Below, piece after piece: positions 1 to 8,338 of a stretch of DNA of 21,016 nucleotides; within the stretch, counting starts at the first letter, position 1; each line of letters starts with the position of its first letter. The stretch is from DATBMA01 sp036555105 (GTDB taxonomy: Bacteria > Actinomycetota > Acidimicrobiia > Spongiisociales > ZC4RG35), in contig DATBMA010000030.1 in the NCBI GenBank assembly GCA_036555105.1, positions 1-21,016 of the forward strand. Direction: 5' to 3'. Both the position numbers and the translations under genes were made by a program. The notes under the pieces were generated by a model that ran no database searches, was not told the DNA's origin, and saw only the letters and a list, made by a program, of their open reading frames with translations.

Positions 1-1
1 C

Positions 2-1117
2 CCCGGCCTCGACCCGATGGCGGCGGCCCGGGCCAAGGTGGATGCCGCATTCGAGTTCTTCACCAAGCTCGGTGTTCCCTTCTTCTGCTTTCACGACCGA
101 GACGTCGCTCCTGAAGGGGCCACCTTCGCCGAGACCCGCAAGCAGCTCGAAGAGATGGTGGAGTACATCGGCTCGCACATGGAGGCCTCTGGGCGGAAGC
201 TCCTGTGGGGCACCGCCAATCTGTTCGGGCACCCGCGCTACGCGGCCGGGGCCGCCACCAACCCCGACCCCGACGTTTTCGCGTATGCCGCTGCCCAGGT
301 GAAGGTGATGCTGGAGGCAACCCAGCGACTGGGGGGAGAGAACTACGTGCTGTGGGGGGGGCGCGAGGGCTACGAGACGCTCCTCAACACCGACCTCTCC
401 AGGGAGGAGCAACAATTCGCCCGCTTCCTCACGATGGTGGCGGAGCACAAGCACAAGATCGGGTTCACCGGGACCCTCTTGATCGAGCCGAAACCCCAGG
501 AGCCGACCAAGCACCAGTACGACTACGACTCGGCGACCGTGCACGGCTTCCTCGCCCGGCATGGCCTCGAGGACGAGTACAGGCTCAACATCGAGGTCAA
601 CCACGCGACGCTGGCCGGCCACTCCTTCCACCATGAGATCGCCTATGCAGTGTCGCAGGGGATCTTCGGCAGCGTCGACGCCAATCGCGGCGACTACCAG
701 AACGGGTGGGACACCGACCAATTCCCCAACAGCGTCGACGAGCTGGCGCTGGCCTTGTACGAGATCCTGCAGGGTGGTGGGTTCGGCTCCGGAGGATTCA
801 ACTTCGACGCCAAGCTCCGCCGCCAGAGCATGGACCGCACCGACCTCTTTCACGGCCACATCGGTGGCCTCGACACGCTTGCCCGTGCCTTGCTGGTGGC
901 AGCGGAGATGATCGAGGAGGGGGACCTGGATCGGATGCGGCGGGACCGCTATGGCGGATGGTCGGGATCGCTTGGCGCGGCCGTGGAGAGGGGCGACCTG
1001 TCGCTCGAGGACCTCGAGGAGAAGGTGGCTGCCGGCGAGATCGACCCTCAGCCGATATCTGGCCGCCAGGAGCAACTGGAGAACCTGGTCAACCGCGCGG
1101 TTTGGCGCGCCCGATGA
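2..1117 (+). CDS. xylA: Xylose isomerase, 5'-truncated by window edge
   Basis: Cytoplasmic, metal-dependent isomerase converting D-xylose to D-xylulose, the first step of xylose catabolism. The frame is open to the window edge, and the first visible ATG (17) is internal: its context (GLDPMAAARAKVDAAFEFF) matches the interior of class II enzymes. Counting from that Met, FHDRD places His26 and Asp29 where E. coli XylA has His101 and Asp104, so roughly 75 N-terminal residues are outside the window. Other family blocks are present in order: LLIEPKPQEPTKHQYD (metal-binding Glu and substrate region), NIEVNHATLAGHSFHHE (Glu and His ligands), GSVDANRGDYQNGWDTDQFP (Asp ligands) and GGFNFDAKLRRQS (last Asp). 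No catalytic residue looks lost. It converges with the SDR gene across a 24-bp gap. No xylulokinase gene is in the window. The adjacent xylose transporter supports the assignment. Confidence 0.95.
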   Translation, partial: PGLDPMAAARAKVDAAFEFFTKLGVPFFCFHDRDVAPEGATFAETRKQLEEMVEYIGSHMEASGRKLLWGTANLFGHPRYAAGAATNPDPDVFAYAAAQVKVMLEATQRLGGENYVLWGGREGYETLLNTDLSREEQQFARFLTMVAEHKHKIGFTGTLLIEPKPQEPTKHQYDYDSATVHGFLARHGLEDEYRLNIEVNHATLAGHSFHHEIAYAVSQGIFGSVDANRGDYQNGWDTDQFPNSVDELALALYEILQGGGFGSGGFNFDAKLRRQSMDRTDLFHGHIGGLDTLARALLVAAEMIEEGDLDRMRRDRYGGWSGSLGAAVERGDLSLEDLEEKVAAGEIDPQPISGRQEQLENLVNRAVWRAR

Positions 1118-1141
1118 CGTGTTCCCCCGGGACGCTTCGCC

Positions 1142-1849
1142 TCAGCCCCAGGATCCTTCCGTCACCGGGCGGAAGGCCACCTCGAGAATGCGATGGTCGC
1201 GGGAGCGGGTGAGGACGAATAGCACCACTTCGGCCACCTCCTCTGCGGTCATCATGCCGGCCAGGTCCGGCATGTCGGGGGTCCGGCCCCGGCCCATGGC
1301 GAACTCGGTGGCGACTCCGCCAGGGCAGACGTTGGTGCACCGCACGCCGTGCTCCCGCAGTTCGTGGTCGAGGGCCGCGGTCAGCCCGACCTGAGCGAAC
1401 TTGGAGGCGCAGTAGACGGCCTCGTACGGCAACCCTCGGCGGCCTGCCTCGCTCGCCACTGTCACGATGTCCGCCGCTTCGCTGCGGAGGAGGTGGGGGA
1501 GGGCGGCCCGCACCGAGTAGATAGTCCCCTTGACGTTGACATCGATCATCTCCTCGAGGTGGCCGGGGTCGAGTTCCAGGATCGGGCCGTAGGCGCCGAC
1601 GCCGGCGTTGGCCACCAGGATGTCGAGGCCGCCGAAGCGCTCCACAGTGGCGGCCACGATGCGATCCAGGTCCGATGGCTGGCGGACGTCGCACGGCATT
1701 GCCACCGCTTCGGCGATGCCCAGGTCCAGGCCCCGGCGGGAGGCAAGGCCCAGCTTGGCACCGGCGGCCGATAGAGACCGGGCCACCGCCGCTCCGATGC
1801 CGCCGCTGGCCCCGGTTACGAGCGCGACCTTTCCTTCGAGTCCCGTCAT
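1142..1849 (-). CDS. Short-chain dehydrogenase/reductase (SDR)
   Basis: A 235-residue classical SDR, expected to be a cytosolic NAD(P)-dependent oxidoreductase of unknown substrate. The cofactor motif TGASGGIG is at residues 12-19 and NAG at 81-83. The complete catalytic tetrad is visible: Asn105, Ser133, Tyr146 and Lys150 (YCASK). The Ser-Arg-Arg after the second strand (residues 37-39) leans toward NADP(H), which is an inference. The ATG at 1849 has a strong upstream purine run (GGAGGGGG) about 5 nt away. It follows the ABC ATPase gene by 24 bp on the same strand, so it is probably the last gene of the xylose-transport operon. That context suggests a pentose or polyol substrate, but the sequence does not show it. 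The family is too broad for a gene symbol. Confidence 0.9.
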   Translation of the reverse strand: MTGLEGKVALVTGASGGIGAAVARSLSAAGAKLGLASRRGLDLGIAEAVAMPCDVRQPSDLDRIVAATVERFGGLDILVANAGVGAYGPILELDPGHLEEMIDVNVKGTIYSVRAALPHLLRSEAADIVTVASEAGRRGLPYEAVYCASKFAQVGLTAALDHELREHGVRCTNVCPGGVATEFAMGRGRTPDMPDLAGMMTAEEVAEVVLFVLTRSRDHRILEVAFRPVTEGSWG

Positions 1850-1873
1850 TCGACCCCCTCCATGTGTGAGCGA

Positions 1874-2668
1874 TCAGCCCCGCAGTTCCGCCAGGTCCTT
1901 CTGGGTGACCTCTTCCGGCTTCTTACCAAGGATGATCATGGCCAGGACCTCGTCGATCGTGACACTCGCCTTATCGACGGTGTCGACGATCTTGGCGTGA
2001 TACATGACGCTGATCCGGTCGGCGAGGTCGAACACGTCATGGATGTCGTGACTGATCAGGAAGATTCCGATCCCCTCGCTCTTGAGCTGGCGTATCAGGT
2101 CCCGCACCTGAGCGGTCTCGGCCGGGCCGAGGGCGGCGGTGGGCTCGTCCATGATCAGGACCTTGGCGTCGAAGTGGATGGCCCTGGCGATCGCCACCGC
2201 CTGGCGCTGGCCACCCGAGAGGGACTGCACCGGCTGGTTGAAATTCTTGAAGTTGGGGTTGAGGCGCTTCATCACCTTGCGAGTGGCGTCTTCCATGGCC
2301 GAATCGTCCAAGGTCCGCCACTTGGTGAGTAGTTCGCGTCCGAGGAAGACGTTGGCGGGGGCGTCGATGTTCTCCGACAGGGCCAGGGTCTGGTAGATGG
2401 TCTCGATCCCCAGCGGCTTGGCGTCGCGGGGGGTGAGAATGGTGACCTGCTCTCCGTTGACGAAGATCTCACCCGAGTCCGCAGGGTGGGCGCCGGAGAG
2501 AGTCCTCATCAGAGTGGACTTGCCGGCCCCATTGCCACCGACCAGGCCCACCACCTCGCCGGCATGAAGGTCGATGGTGGCGTCGTCGACGGCGTGGACG
2601 CCACCGAACGACACATTGATGTTGCGCATCTCCACCAGGGTGGCGCCGTTGGGAGACTCCTGGGTCAT
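1874..2668 (-). CDS. xylG: Sugar ABC transporter ATP-binding protein, single-domain XylG-like
   Basis: Cytoplasmic ATPase energising the neighbouring sugar permease. All ABC motifs are intact: Walker A GGNGAGKST (44-52), Q-loop Gln93, signature LSGGQ (150-154), Walker B VLIMDE ending Asp174-Glu175, and the H-loop His207 (LISHD). The protein has 264 residues and only one nucleotide-binding domain. E. coli XylG and most sugar transporters of this class (CUT2) use a fused two-domain protein of about 500 residues. This one resembles the short FrcA-type subunits and should work as a homodimer. Its ATG overlaps the permease stop by four bases (ATGA), so translation is probably coupled. Xylose specificity is inferred from the permease and binding protein, because the ATPase alone does not define the sugar. 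Confidence 0.9.
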   Translation of the reverse strand: MTQESPNGATLVEMRNINVSFGGVHAVDDATIDLHAGEVVGLVGGNGAGKSTLMRTLSGAHPADSGEIFVNGEQVTILTPRDAKPLGIETIYQTLALSENIDAPANVFLGRELLTKWRTLDDSAMEDATRKVMKRLNPNFKNFNQPVQSLSGGQRQAVAIARAIHFDAKVLIMDEPTAALGPAETAQVRDLIRQLKSEGIGIFLISHDIHDVFDLADRISVMYHAKIVDTVDKASVTIDEVLAMIILGKKPEEVTQKDLAELRG

Positions 2669-3999
2669 CTCGCCTGCCGTCGCCGGCTGTAGGTGTCGAA
2701 GCCGACTGCAACCACCAACACGATCCCGGCCACGATGTCCTGGATGGGCGACTCCACCCCCATGAAGTTGAGCCCGTAGGACAGGGACGACAGCACGAGG
2801 GCGCCGAGTACGGCGCCAGGGATGGTCCCGACGCCTCCGGAGAACGAGGTGCCACCGATAACACAGGCGGCGATGACGTACAGCTCATAGCCGATCCCGA
2901 GGTCGAGGGTGGCGCCGTCGAGCCGCGCGGCGGCGATCGATCCGCTGATCGCGCACAAGATGCCGATCAACATGAACGTCTTCATGATCGTCCACTTGGT
3001 CTTGATGCCGCTCAGTTCGGCCGCCTCGGGATTCCCGCCATAGGCGAAGACGTAGCGACCGAACCGCGTGCGGGTGGCGATGAAGGTCATGGCAATGGTG
3101 ACCCCGACCAAAACGATCACCGGCCAGGGTATGCCGGCGGCGATATGGAGGCCCCCTTCCGGGATGGGGATGCCGTTCTCCTCTGCATATCGGCGGGCGA
3201 GCGCCTCGGGCCAGAAGTACTTGTTGAAGACCCAGACGATGCCGAGCACGGCGCCCACCGCCAGTGTGCCGATCGTCACCTCGGCCCAGACCGGGCGCAG
3301 CGGGAATCCGAACCTGCGGCGTTGGCGTCGGTTGTTGAGGAGCAGGGCAATGATGGCGGCCGAAGCGAGAATGCCAAGGATCCAGCTGGCGGTCGCTCCG
3401 ACGGAGCCCCGCGGCCCGCCGCCGAGCAGGCGGAAAGTCGCATCCACCGGTGCCACGGTCGACCCGCGGCTGATGACCCAAGTGAGCCCGCGGAATGCAA
3501 GCAACCCGCCCAGGGTGACGACGAATGACGGGATGCCGATGTAGGCGATCAGATAACCCTGCATGCTGCCGAGCAGTGCCCCCACCGCCAGGCCGATCAG
3601 GAGGGCGCTGACCCACATCAGCGGATGTCCGAGCCCGATGACCCCGGGCAGCACCCTGACCATCATCACCACGCTGACCAGGGCCACCAGGCCGGCGATC
3701 GAGCCCACCGAGAGGTCGATGTTGCGCGAGGCGATGACCATCGTCATGCCGGTGGCGATGACGGCGATGGAGACCATCTGCACCGACAGGTTGACCAAGT
3801 TGACGGGCTGGAGGATTCGGCCGTTGGTTGCGATCGTGAAGCCGATCAGGATGGCGATCAGGGCGAGCACCATTCCTACCAGGCGGAGGTCGATCTCGGC
3901 CTTCCTCAGCAGCCCACCGACCGATCTGGGACCGGCTGCTGCGGCCCCGGCGGCCGTCTCGTCGCCCATCTCGGCTTTGACGTCCGCCACTTCGGTCAT
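2665..3999 (-). CDS. xylH: D-xylose ABC transporter permease, XylH-like
   Basis: Polytopic inner-membrane subunit forming the sugar channel. It has 444 residues, with several long hydrophobic segments beginning near residue 38 after a hydrophilic N-terminus. Blocks shared with E. coli XylH are easy to see: NIDLSVGSIAGL, IPSFVVTLGGLLAFRGL, TRFGRYVFAYGGNPEAAELSG (contacts the ATPase) and YVIAACVIGGTSFSGGVGTI. E. coli XylH has 393 residues. Part of the surplus is an extra hydrophilic stretch (YFWPEALARRYAEENGIPI) between two membrane segments in the second half. The start at 3999 has no strong Shine-Dalgarno site. The gene lies 108 bp after the binding-protein gene, with a hairpin between them, and overlaps the ATPase start. 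It is probably expressed from the promoter upstream of the binding-protein gene. Confidence 0.93.
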   Translation of the reverse strand: MTEVADVKAEMGDETAAGAAAAGPRSVGGLLRKAEIDLRLVGMVLALIAILIGFTIATNGRILQPVNLVNLSVQMVSIAVIATGMTMVIASRNIDLSVGSIAGLVALVSVVMMVRVLPGVIGLGHPLMWVSALLIGLAVGALLGSMQGYLIAYIGIPSFVVTLGGLLAFRGLTWVISRGSTVAPVDATFRLLGGGPRGSVGATASWILGILASAAIIALLLNNRRQRRRFGFPLRPVWAEVTIGTLAVGAVLGIVWVFNKYFWPEALARRYAEENGIPIPEGGLHIAAGIPWPVIVLVGVTIAMTFIATRTRFGRYVFAYGGNPEAAELSGIKTKWTIMKTFMLIGILCAISGSIAAARLDGATLDLGIGYELYVIAACVIGGTSFSGGVGTIPGAVLGALVLSSLSYGLNFMGVESPIQDIVAGIVLVVAVGFDTYSRRRQAR

Positions 4000-4062
4000 C
4001 GATCGAACACTCTATTCCCTGCTCAGACGGGAGGGGTCCGCAGGGGACTCGTCAAAACGTCA

Positions 4063-4092
4063 CAACGCCTCGCGCCGGAGCGCGAGGCGTTG
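4063..4092 (-). terminator. Perfect 13-bp hairpin between xylF-like and xylH-like genes
   Basis: CAACGCCTCGCGC (4063-4075) and its exact reverse complement (4080-4092) enclose a CGGA tetraloop as read on the + strand. On the minus-strand transcript the hairpin lies 15 nt after the binding-protein stop and is followed by GACGTTTTGACG, a short interrupted U stretch. This fits a weak intrinsic terminator or an mRNA 3'-end stabiliser. Such elements commonly make the binding protein more abundant than the membrane subunits. The stem is certain from the sequence; terminator activity is inferred. Confidence 0.7.
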
Positions 4093-4107
4093 CGAGGCCA
4101 TATGGGG

Positions 4108-5202
4108 TCAGGCGCAGGCGGTCACCACTGCGGTGTCCACCTCGGCGGTGCAAATGTCAGCCTTCTCCCACACTCCGTTGTCCCAAATCAGGTTGATGTT
4201 GTCGATCTTGATCGGCGTCGGCTTGAGGATGAGCGAGTACACGTCCGGCCCCGCAGTCCCATCCGGGAAGATGCTGGGGAATACCGCCGCGGTGCTGGAC
4301 TCCACCGCCGTATGAGAGGGGATCTCACCCGGCGCGGCGATGTCCGCCAGGGCGGTGCCCTGAGACAGCTGGTACGCGGTTTCACCGGCAAGGGTGCCGA
4401 GCACCTTCGAGTCTTTCCACACCGAGACGAGCTGAGTCTGCAGCGCCACCCGCTTGATGGCTGCCTCATCCCCGTCCTGTCCGGTGACCGGGACCTCGCC
4501 GGCCAAGCCCACAGTGTCAAGGGCGGAGATGACTCCGCCGGCCATGTTGTCGTTCTCCGAGATTACGGCCTGGATGTCGTTGCCGTTGTCCGCCAGGCAC
4601 GCCGTCATCATCGCATTGGCGTTCTCCGGCTTCCAGTCGTCGTTGAAGTCCTCACAGACGATGGTGATCCCGGGGAACTGGTCGAGGACGGGCGTCATGC
4701 CGTTGCGGAGGAACGTGGCGTTCGGGTCACCTGAGTGGCCCTTGACGATGGCGTAGTTGCCCTCGGGGACGACTGCGGTGATCTCTTCGGCCATGATCGT
4801 GCCCACTCCAACATTGTTGAAGCTGAGGTAGAAGGCGTACTCGTCGGGGATCAACCGGTCGTAGCCGATGACCGGGATACCGGCGTCCTCCGCCTCTTGG
4901 ACGGCGGGGAGGATCCCCTTGGTGTCCTTGGCGAGGATGATCAGCACATCCACTCCCTCACCGATCAAAGAGCTGACATCGGTCAGCTGCTGCTCGGCAG
5001 AGTCGTCGGCGTTCCGCTCGACCAATGTGCCGCCGTGCGCCTCAATGGCTTCGACGATCTTCGGCTTGTCGAAGGCCGCCCACCTGGGCTCGTTGAAGTT
5101 GTTCCACGAGATGCCGACGACGAACTCGTCGCCTCCACCTCCCGAATTACAAGCGGCGAAGATCATCACCGCCACGGGCACCAGGGCCCAAAGTCGCTTC
5201 AT
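4108..5202 (-). CDS. xylF: D-xylose ABC transporter substrate-binding lipoprotein, XylF-like
   Basis: Membrane-anchored extracytoplasmic sugar receptor of 364 residues. A lipoprotein signal peptide ends in the lipobox FAAC with the acylated Cys18, followed by a Ser/Gly-rich linker. The mature part is a periplasmic-binding-protein fold of the ribose/xylose class. Stretches parallel to E. coli XylF include LIGEGVDVLIIL, GIPVIGYDRLI, FYLSFNNVGVG, VVPEGNYAIVKG, WKPENANAMM, AVISENDNMAGG and VTGQDGDEAAIKR. The Asp-rich sugar-binding turns are preserved. The ATG at 5202 is preceded by GGAGGAG (5209-5215), an ideal ribosome binding site. It is the first gene of the transport operon and is divergent from the CRTAC1-type gene. 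The mature C-terminus carries two cysteines (CTAEV and the penultimate Cys), possibly a disulfide. Confidence 0.93.
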   Translation of the reverse strand: MKRLWALVPVAVMIFAACNSGGGGDEFVVGISWNNFNEPRWAAFDKPKIVEAIEAHGGTLVERNADDSAEQQLTDVSSLIGEGVDVLIILAKDTKGILPAVQEAEDAGIPVIGYDRLIPDEYAFYLSFNNVGVGTIMAEEITAVVPEGNYAIVKGHSGDPNATFLRNGMTPVLDQFPGITIVCEDFNDDWKPENANAMMTACLADNGNDIQAVISENDNMAGGVISALDTVGLAGEVPVTGQDGDEAAIKRVALQTQLVSVWKDSKVLGTLAGETAYQLSQGTALADIAAPGEIPSHTAVESSTAAVFPSIFPDGTAGPDVYSLILKPTPIKIDNINLIWDNGVWEKADICTAEVDTAVVTACA

Positions 5203-5322
5203 CAGTCTCTCCTCCGATTTGTCGCCCGAATCCGGGATACTCCTACTCTAAGCAGGCAATCCTGGCCCGGTGCGCCACCAGGCAGGACTTTCTGACTCAC
5301 GCGTCACCGCCCGGAGGAACAG
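5203..5322. promoter_or_regulatory. Divergent intergenic region between xylF-like and CRTAC1-type genes
   Basis: These 120 bp hold both translation-initiation signals: GGAGGAG for the minus-strand binding-protein gene and CGGAGG (5312-5317) for the plus-strand secreted-protein gene. Promoters for both units must lie here or further inside the genes. On the minus strand TAGAGT (near 5250) resembles an actinobacterial -10 (TAnnnT), but no convincing -35 accompanies it. No regulator gene and no clear operator palindrome were found. Confidence 0.5.
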
Positions 5323-6960
5323 GTGTCGAATACCGCTCGAGCCCGGACGGTGGCCATCGTCGCGGGGGCCCTGCTGGTGGCAATCGCCATCGGAATGGTG
5401 CGCGCCTCCCCGGCGCCGGTGGCGGCCGCCCCCAACATGGTGGAGGAGGGAGGGCAGGCCGGGCTCGGCCAGGTCTACCAGGGCGACTTCGACTATTTCG
5501 TTGGCGGCGGGGTGGCAGTCTTCGATTGCAACGAGGATGGCAAACCGGATGTGTTCACTGCCGGCGGCACCAATCCGGCCCGTCTCTATCGAAATGTCGG
5601 CGGAGTGGGTGGGCCAATCCGATTCCAAGCCCTCCCGGCTCCGGAGCTCTCCCATGTGACAGGGGCCTACCCGCTCGACATCGACAGCGACGGGATCACC
5701 GATCTGGCCGTGTTGCGGATCGGGGAGAACATGCTGCTGCGCGGGGACGGCGACTGCTCCTTCGGGCGGGCCAACGAAGAGTGGGGCTTCGACGGCGGCA
5801 ACGAGCAGACCGAGGCATTCAGCGCCACCTGGGAGCGGGGGGCGAGCCTCCCCACGCTTGCTGTCGGCAATTACCTCGAACAGGACCCTCCCTCGGGCGC
5901 CGCCGTCGGCTGTGCGCAAAACCAGCTCTTTCGCCCTGCCCAAGACGGCGGTTACGGCCAGCCGATCGGCCTCGACCCGAGCTGGTGTGCCCTTTCGATG
6001 CTGTTCAGCGACTGGGATCACTCCGGGCAGGTGGATCTAAGGGTGAGCAATGATCGCCATTACTACTTGGATGGCGAGGAGCAGCTGTGGAACGTCAGTC
6101 CCGGCGAGCCACCCCGGCTCTACACGAGGGCGGAAGGGTGGCAGAAGCTGCAGATCTGGGGAATGGGGATCGCCAGCCAGGACCTGACCGGAGACGGCAG
6201 GCCCGAAGTCTTCCTGACGAGCCAGTCGGACAACAAGCTGCAGACACTGACCCATGACTCGGGTTCACCCGACTACTCGGACATCGCCCTGCGAACTGGC
6301 GCCATCGCCTATGAGCCGTACGCGGGAGATACCGACATGCCCTCGACCGCATGGCACCCAGAGTTCGAAGACGTCAACAACGACGGCTACATGGACCTCT
6401 TCATCAGCAAGGGCAATGTCGAAGCGATGCCCGACTACGCAGCCAGGGATCCGAACAACCTCCTGATCGGTCAGCCCGGTGGAAGCTTCCAGGAGGGGGC
6501 GATGGATGCGGGGATCGTCCGATTCTCAAGGGGACGCGGGGCGGCCATGGCCGACTTCAATCTCGACGGCATGCTCGATCTGGTTGTGATCAATCGCCGG
6601 GAACCGGCGTCGCTGTTTCGCAACGTCGGGACCGGCACGGCGGAGGGGCCGGTTCGGATCGGCAACTGGCTCGCAGTTCGCCTCCACCAGCCGGCCCCCA
6701 ACACCGACGCCATCGGCGCCTGGGTCGAGGTCGAGGCAGGTGGGCGGTCTATCAGCCGTGAGCTGACCGTCGGTGGTGGACATGCCGGAGGCCAGCTTGG
6801 CTGGGTCCACTTCGGGCTCGGCAATGCCGAGCGGGCCAAAGTGAGGGTGCAGTGGCCCAACGGCGCCGAGAGCGAGTGGATGACCGTCGACGCCAACAGC
6901 TTCATCGACATCGACCGCGCTGCCGCCGATGTCGCTTACTGGCAGCCTGGGGAGGGCTGA
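5323..6960 (+). CDS. Secreted FG-GAP repeat / ASPIC-UnbV domain protein (CRTAC1-type)
   Basis: A 545-residue exported protein. An N-terminal hydrophobic segment (about 9-28) followed by an Ala/Pro-rich stretch looks like a signal peptide. The body is a predicted beta-propeller with at least six calcium-loop motifs of the form DxxxDGxxD or close variants, starting near residues 68, 119, 230, 287, 350 and 411. The last ~100 residues form an ASPIC/UnbV domain, recognisable by DAIGAWVEVEAGG, GGGHAGGQLGWVHFGLG and VRVQWPNGAESEW. These proteins are thought to bind ligands or carbohydrates outside the cell; no enzyme activity is assigned. The GTG start at 5323 has CGGAGG 5 nt upstream. The gene starts a three-gene unit with 2-bp gaps and faces the xylose transport operon, so a role in extracellular saccharide capture is possible but inferred. 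The third loop (DWDHSGQVD) is a variant. Confidence 0.85.
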   Translation: MSNTARARTVAIVAGALLVAIAIGMVRASPAPVAAAPNMVEEGGQAGLGQVYQGDFDYFVGGGVAVFDCNEDGKPDVFTAGGTNPARLYRNVGGVGGPIRFQALPAPELSHVTGAYPLDIDSDGITDLAVLRIGENMLLRGDGDCSFGRANEEWGFDGGNEQTEAFSATWERGASLPTLAVGNYLEQDPPSGAAVGCAQNQLFRPAQDGGYGQPIGLDPSWCALSMLFSDWDHSGQVDLRVSNDRHYYLDGEEQLWNVSPGEPPRLYTRAEGWQKLQIWGMGIASQDLTGDGRPEVFLTSQSDNKLQTLTHDSGSPDYSDIALRTGAIAYEPYAGDTDMPSTAWHPEFEDVNNDGYMDLFISKGNVEAMPDYAARDPNNLLIGQPGGSFQEGAMDAGIVRFSRGRGAAMADFNLDGMLDLVVINRREPASLFRNVGTGTAEGPVRIGNWLAVRLHQPAPNTDAIGAWVEVEAGGRSISRELTVGGGHAGGQLGWVHFGLGNAERAKVRVQWPNGAESEWMTVDANSFIDIDRAAADVAYWQPGEG

Positions 6961-6962
6961 GG

Positions 6963-8336
6963 ATGGCCGCTCCTCGGCTCGCTCACCTGGACCTGCCCGA
7001 CTTCGGGTATCCCTCATCGATTCCCGTGCTGCCGGAAGGGATCTACCAAGCGCGGATGCGGCGCCTCATCGCCCGCGCAGACGAGCTGGGCTACGACCGC
7101 CTCGTCGTCTATGCCGATCGAGAGCACAGCGCCAACCTGTCCTACTTGTCAGGCTTCGATCCCAGGTTCGAAGAGGCGATCCTCGTGGCCGGGGCAGGCG
7201 AGCCGGCGATCCTGGTCGGCAATGAGTGCTTCGGTATGGCCGGAGCGGCGCCGCTGCCGATGCGCCGCCACCTGTTCCAGGACCTGAGCCTTCCCAGTCA
7301 GCCCCGCGATCGCTCCGCGGGCCTCTCTGAGATCCTGGCCGAGGAGGGAGTGACAGCCGGAAAGCGGGTCGGGGTCATCGGCTGGAAGCCTTATGCAGAC
7401 GCGGCCAGAATCGACGCCCCCGCCTATCTGGTGGATGAGCTTCGCCACTTGGCGGGTCCCGGCGGGGCGGTGGAGAACGCCACATCCATCCTCATCGACG
7501 CCGGGTCGGGATTGCGGGTTGTCAACGAGGCGGATCAGCTGGCCGCCTTCGAGTACGCCGCCTGCCATACCTCCGATGGCGTTCGCAACCTCTTGTTCGG
7601 TCTACGACCGGGGATGACCGAGCAGGAGGCCGTCCGCCTCCTCGCATGGAACGGGATGCCGCTCTCGTGCCACCTGATGCTGACCGCCGGCCCCCGGGCT
7701 TCACTGGGTCTGTTGAGCCCGGCCGACCGCGTGATAGCGCGAGGGGATCCGCTCACCGTCGCCTTCGGGGTCTGGGGCGCCCTCAACTGCCGGGCCGGGT
7801 TCGTAGTGGAGGAAGCAGCTGAGCTACCGGCCGGCATCGGCGACTACGTGGAGCGGCTGGTGGCCCCTTACTTCGCAGCAGTGGCGGAGTGGTACTCGGC
7901 GCTTCACGTCGGGCAGAAGGGCGGAGCCCTCCAGGAGATCATCGACCTGCGGCTCGGGGACCCGTTCTTCGGGATCTTCCTCAATCCAGGGCATCAGATC
8001 CACCTCGACGAGTGGGTGAACTCGCCGGTCGGTCCAGGGTCGAGTGTGGAGCTGCAGTCGGGGATGGCGATGCAGGTGGACATCATCCCGGCCACAGGCA
8101 CCCCTTACTTCACAACCAACATCGAGGACGGGGTTGCCCTGGCCGACGAGGGGCTTCGCTCCGAGCTCGCGTCCCGCCATCCGGAGATGTGGGAGCGGAT
8201 CATGGCGCGACGGGAGTTCATGACCGGCCCCCTCGGCCTCGACCTACATCCCGATGTGCTTCCGTTCTCCAACATTCCGGCGTATCTGGCTCCGTTCCTG
8301 CTGAAACCCGACTTCGCCATGACCATGGCGGCCTGA
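6963..8336 (+). CDS. M24 peptidase-fold protein, probably catalytically inactive
   Basis: A 457-residue protein with the two-domain creatinase/Xaa-Pro peptidase layout. Residues about 25-190 are the creatinase-type N-terminal domain (VVYADREHSANLSYLSGFDP). The rest is a pita-bread domain. Active M24 enzymes bind two metals through Asp, Asp, His, Glu and Glu. Here the first two positions are Ala267 (TVAFG in place of xxDFG) and Ala278, with the expected 11-residue spacing. His344 (GHQIH) and Glu388 (NIEDG) are kept, and the first Glu is Asp373 (QVDIIP). Loss of both aspartates argues against peptidase activity. The ATG at 6963 is chosen because GGGGAGGG lies 6 nt upstream and the first gene stops at 6960. 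The role is unknown; a binding or non-peptidase function in the same pathway as its neighbours is a guess. Confidence 0.8.
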   Translation: MAAPRLAHLDLPDFGYPSSIPVLPEGIYQARMRRLIARADELGYDRLVVYADREHSANLSYLSGFDPRFEEAILVAGAGEPAILVGNECFGMAGAAPLPMRRHLFQDLSLPSQPRDRSAGLSEILAEEGVTAGKRVGVIGWKPYADAARIDAPAYLVDELRHLAGPGGAVENATSILIDAGSGLRVVNEADQLAAFEYAACHTSDGVRNLLFGLRPGMTEQEAVRLLAWNGMPLSCHLMLTAGPRASLGLLSPADRVIARGDPLTVAFGVWGALNCRAGFVVEEAAELPAGIGDYVERLVAPYFAAVAEWYSALHVGQKGGALQEIIDLRLGDPFFGIFLNPGHQIHLDEWVNSPVGPGSSVELQSGMAMQVDIIPATGTPYFTTNIEDGVALADEGLRSELASRHPEMWERIMARREFMTGPLGLDLHPDVLPFSNIPAYLAPFLLKPDFAMTMAA

Positions 8337-8338
8337 AC

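Noticed and set aside
5248..6021. 257-residue minus-strand open frame
   Set aside because: It is antisense to the CRTAC1-type gene, which has a signal peptide, repeated calcium loops and a ribosome site; the minus frame shows no family motifs.
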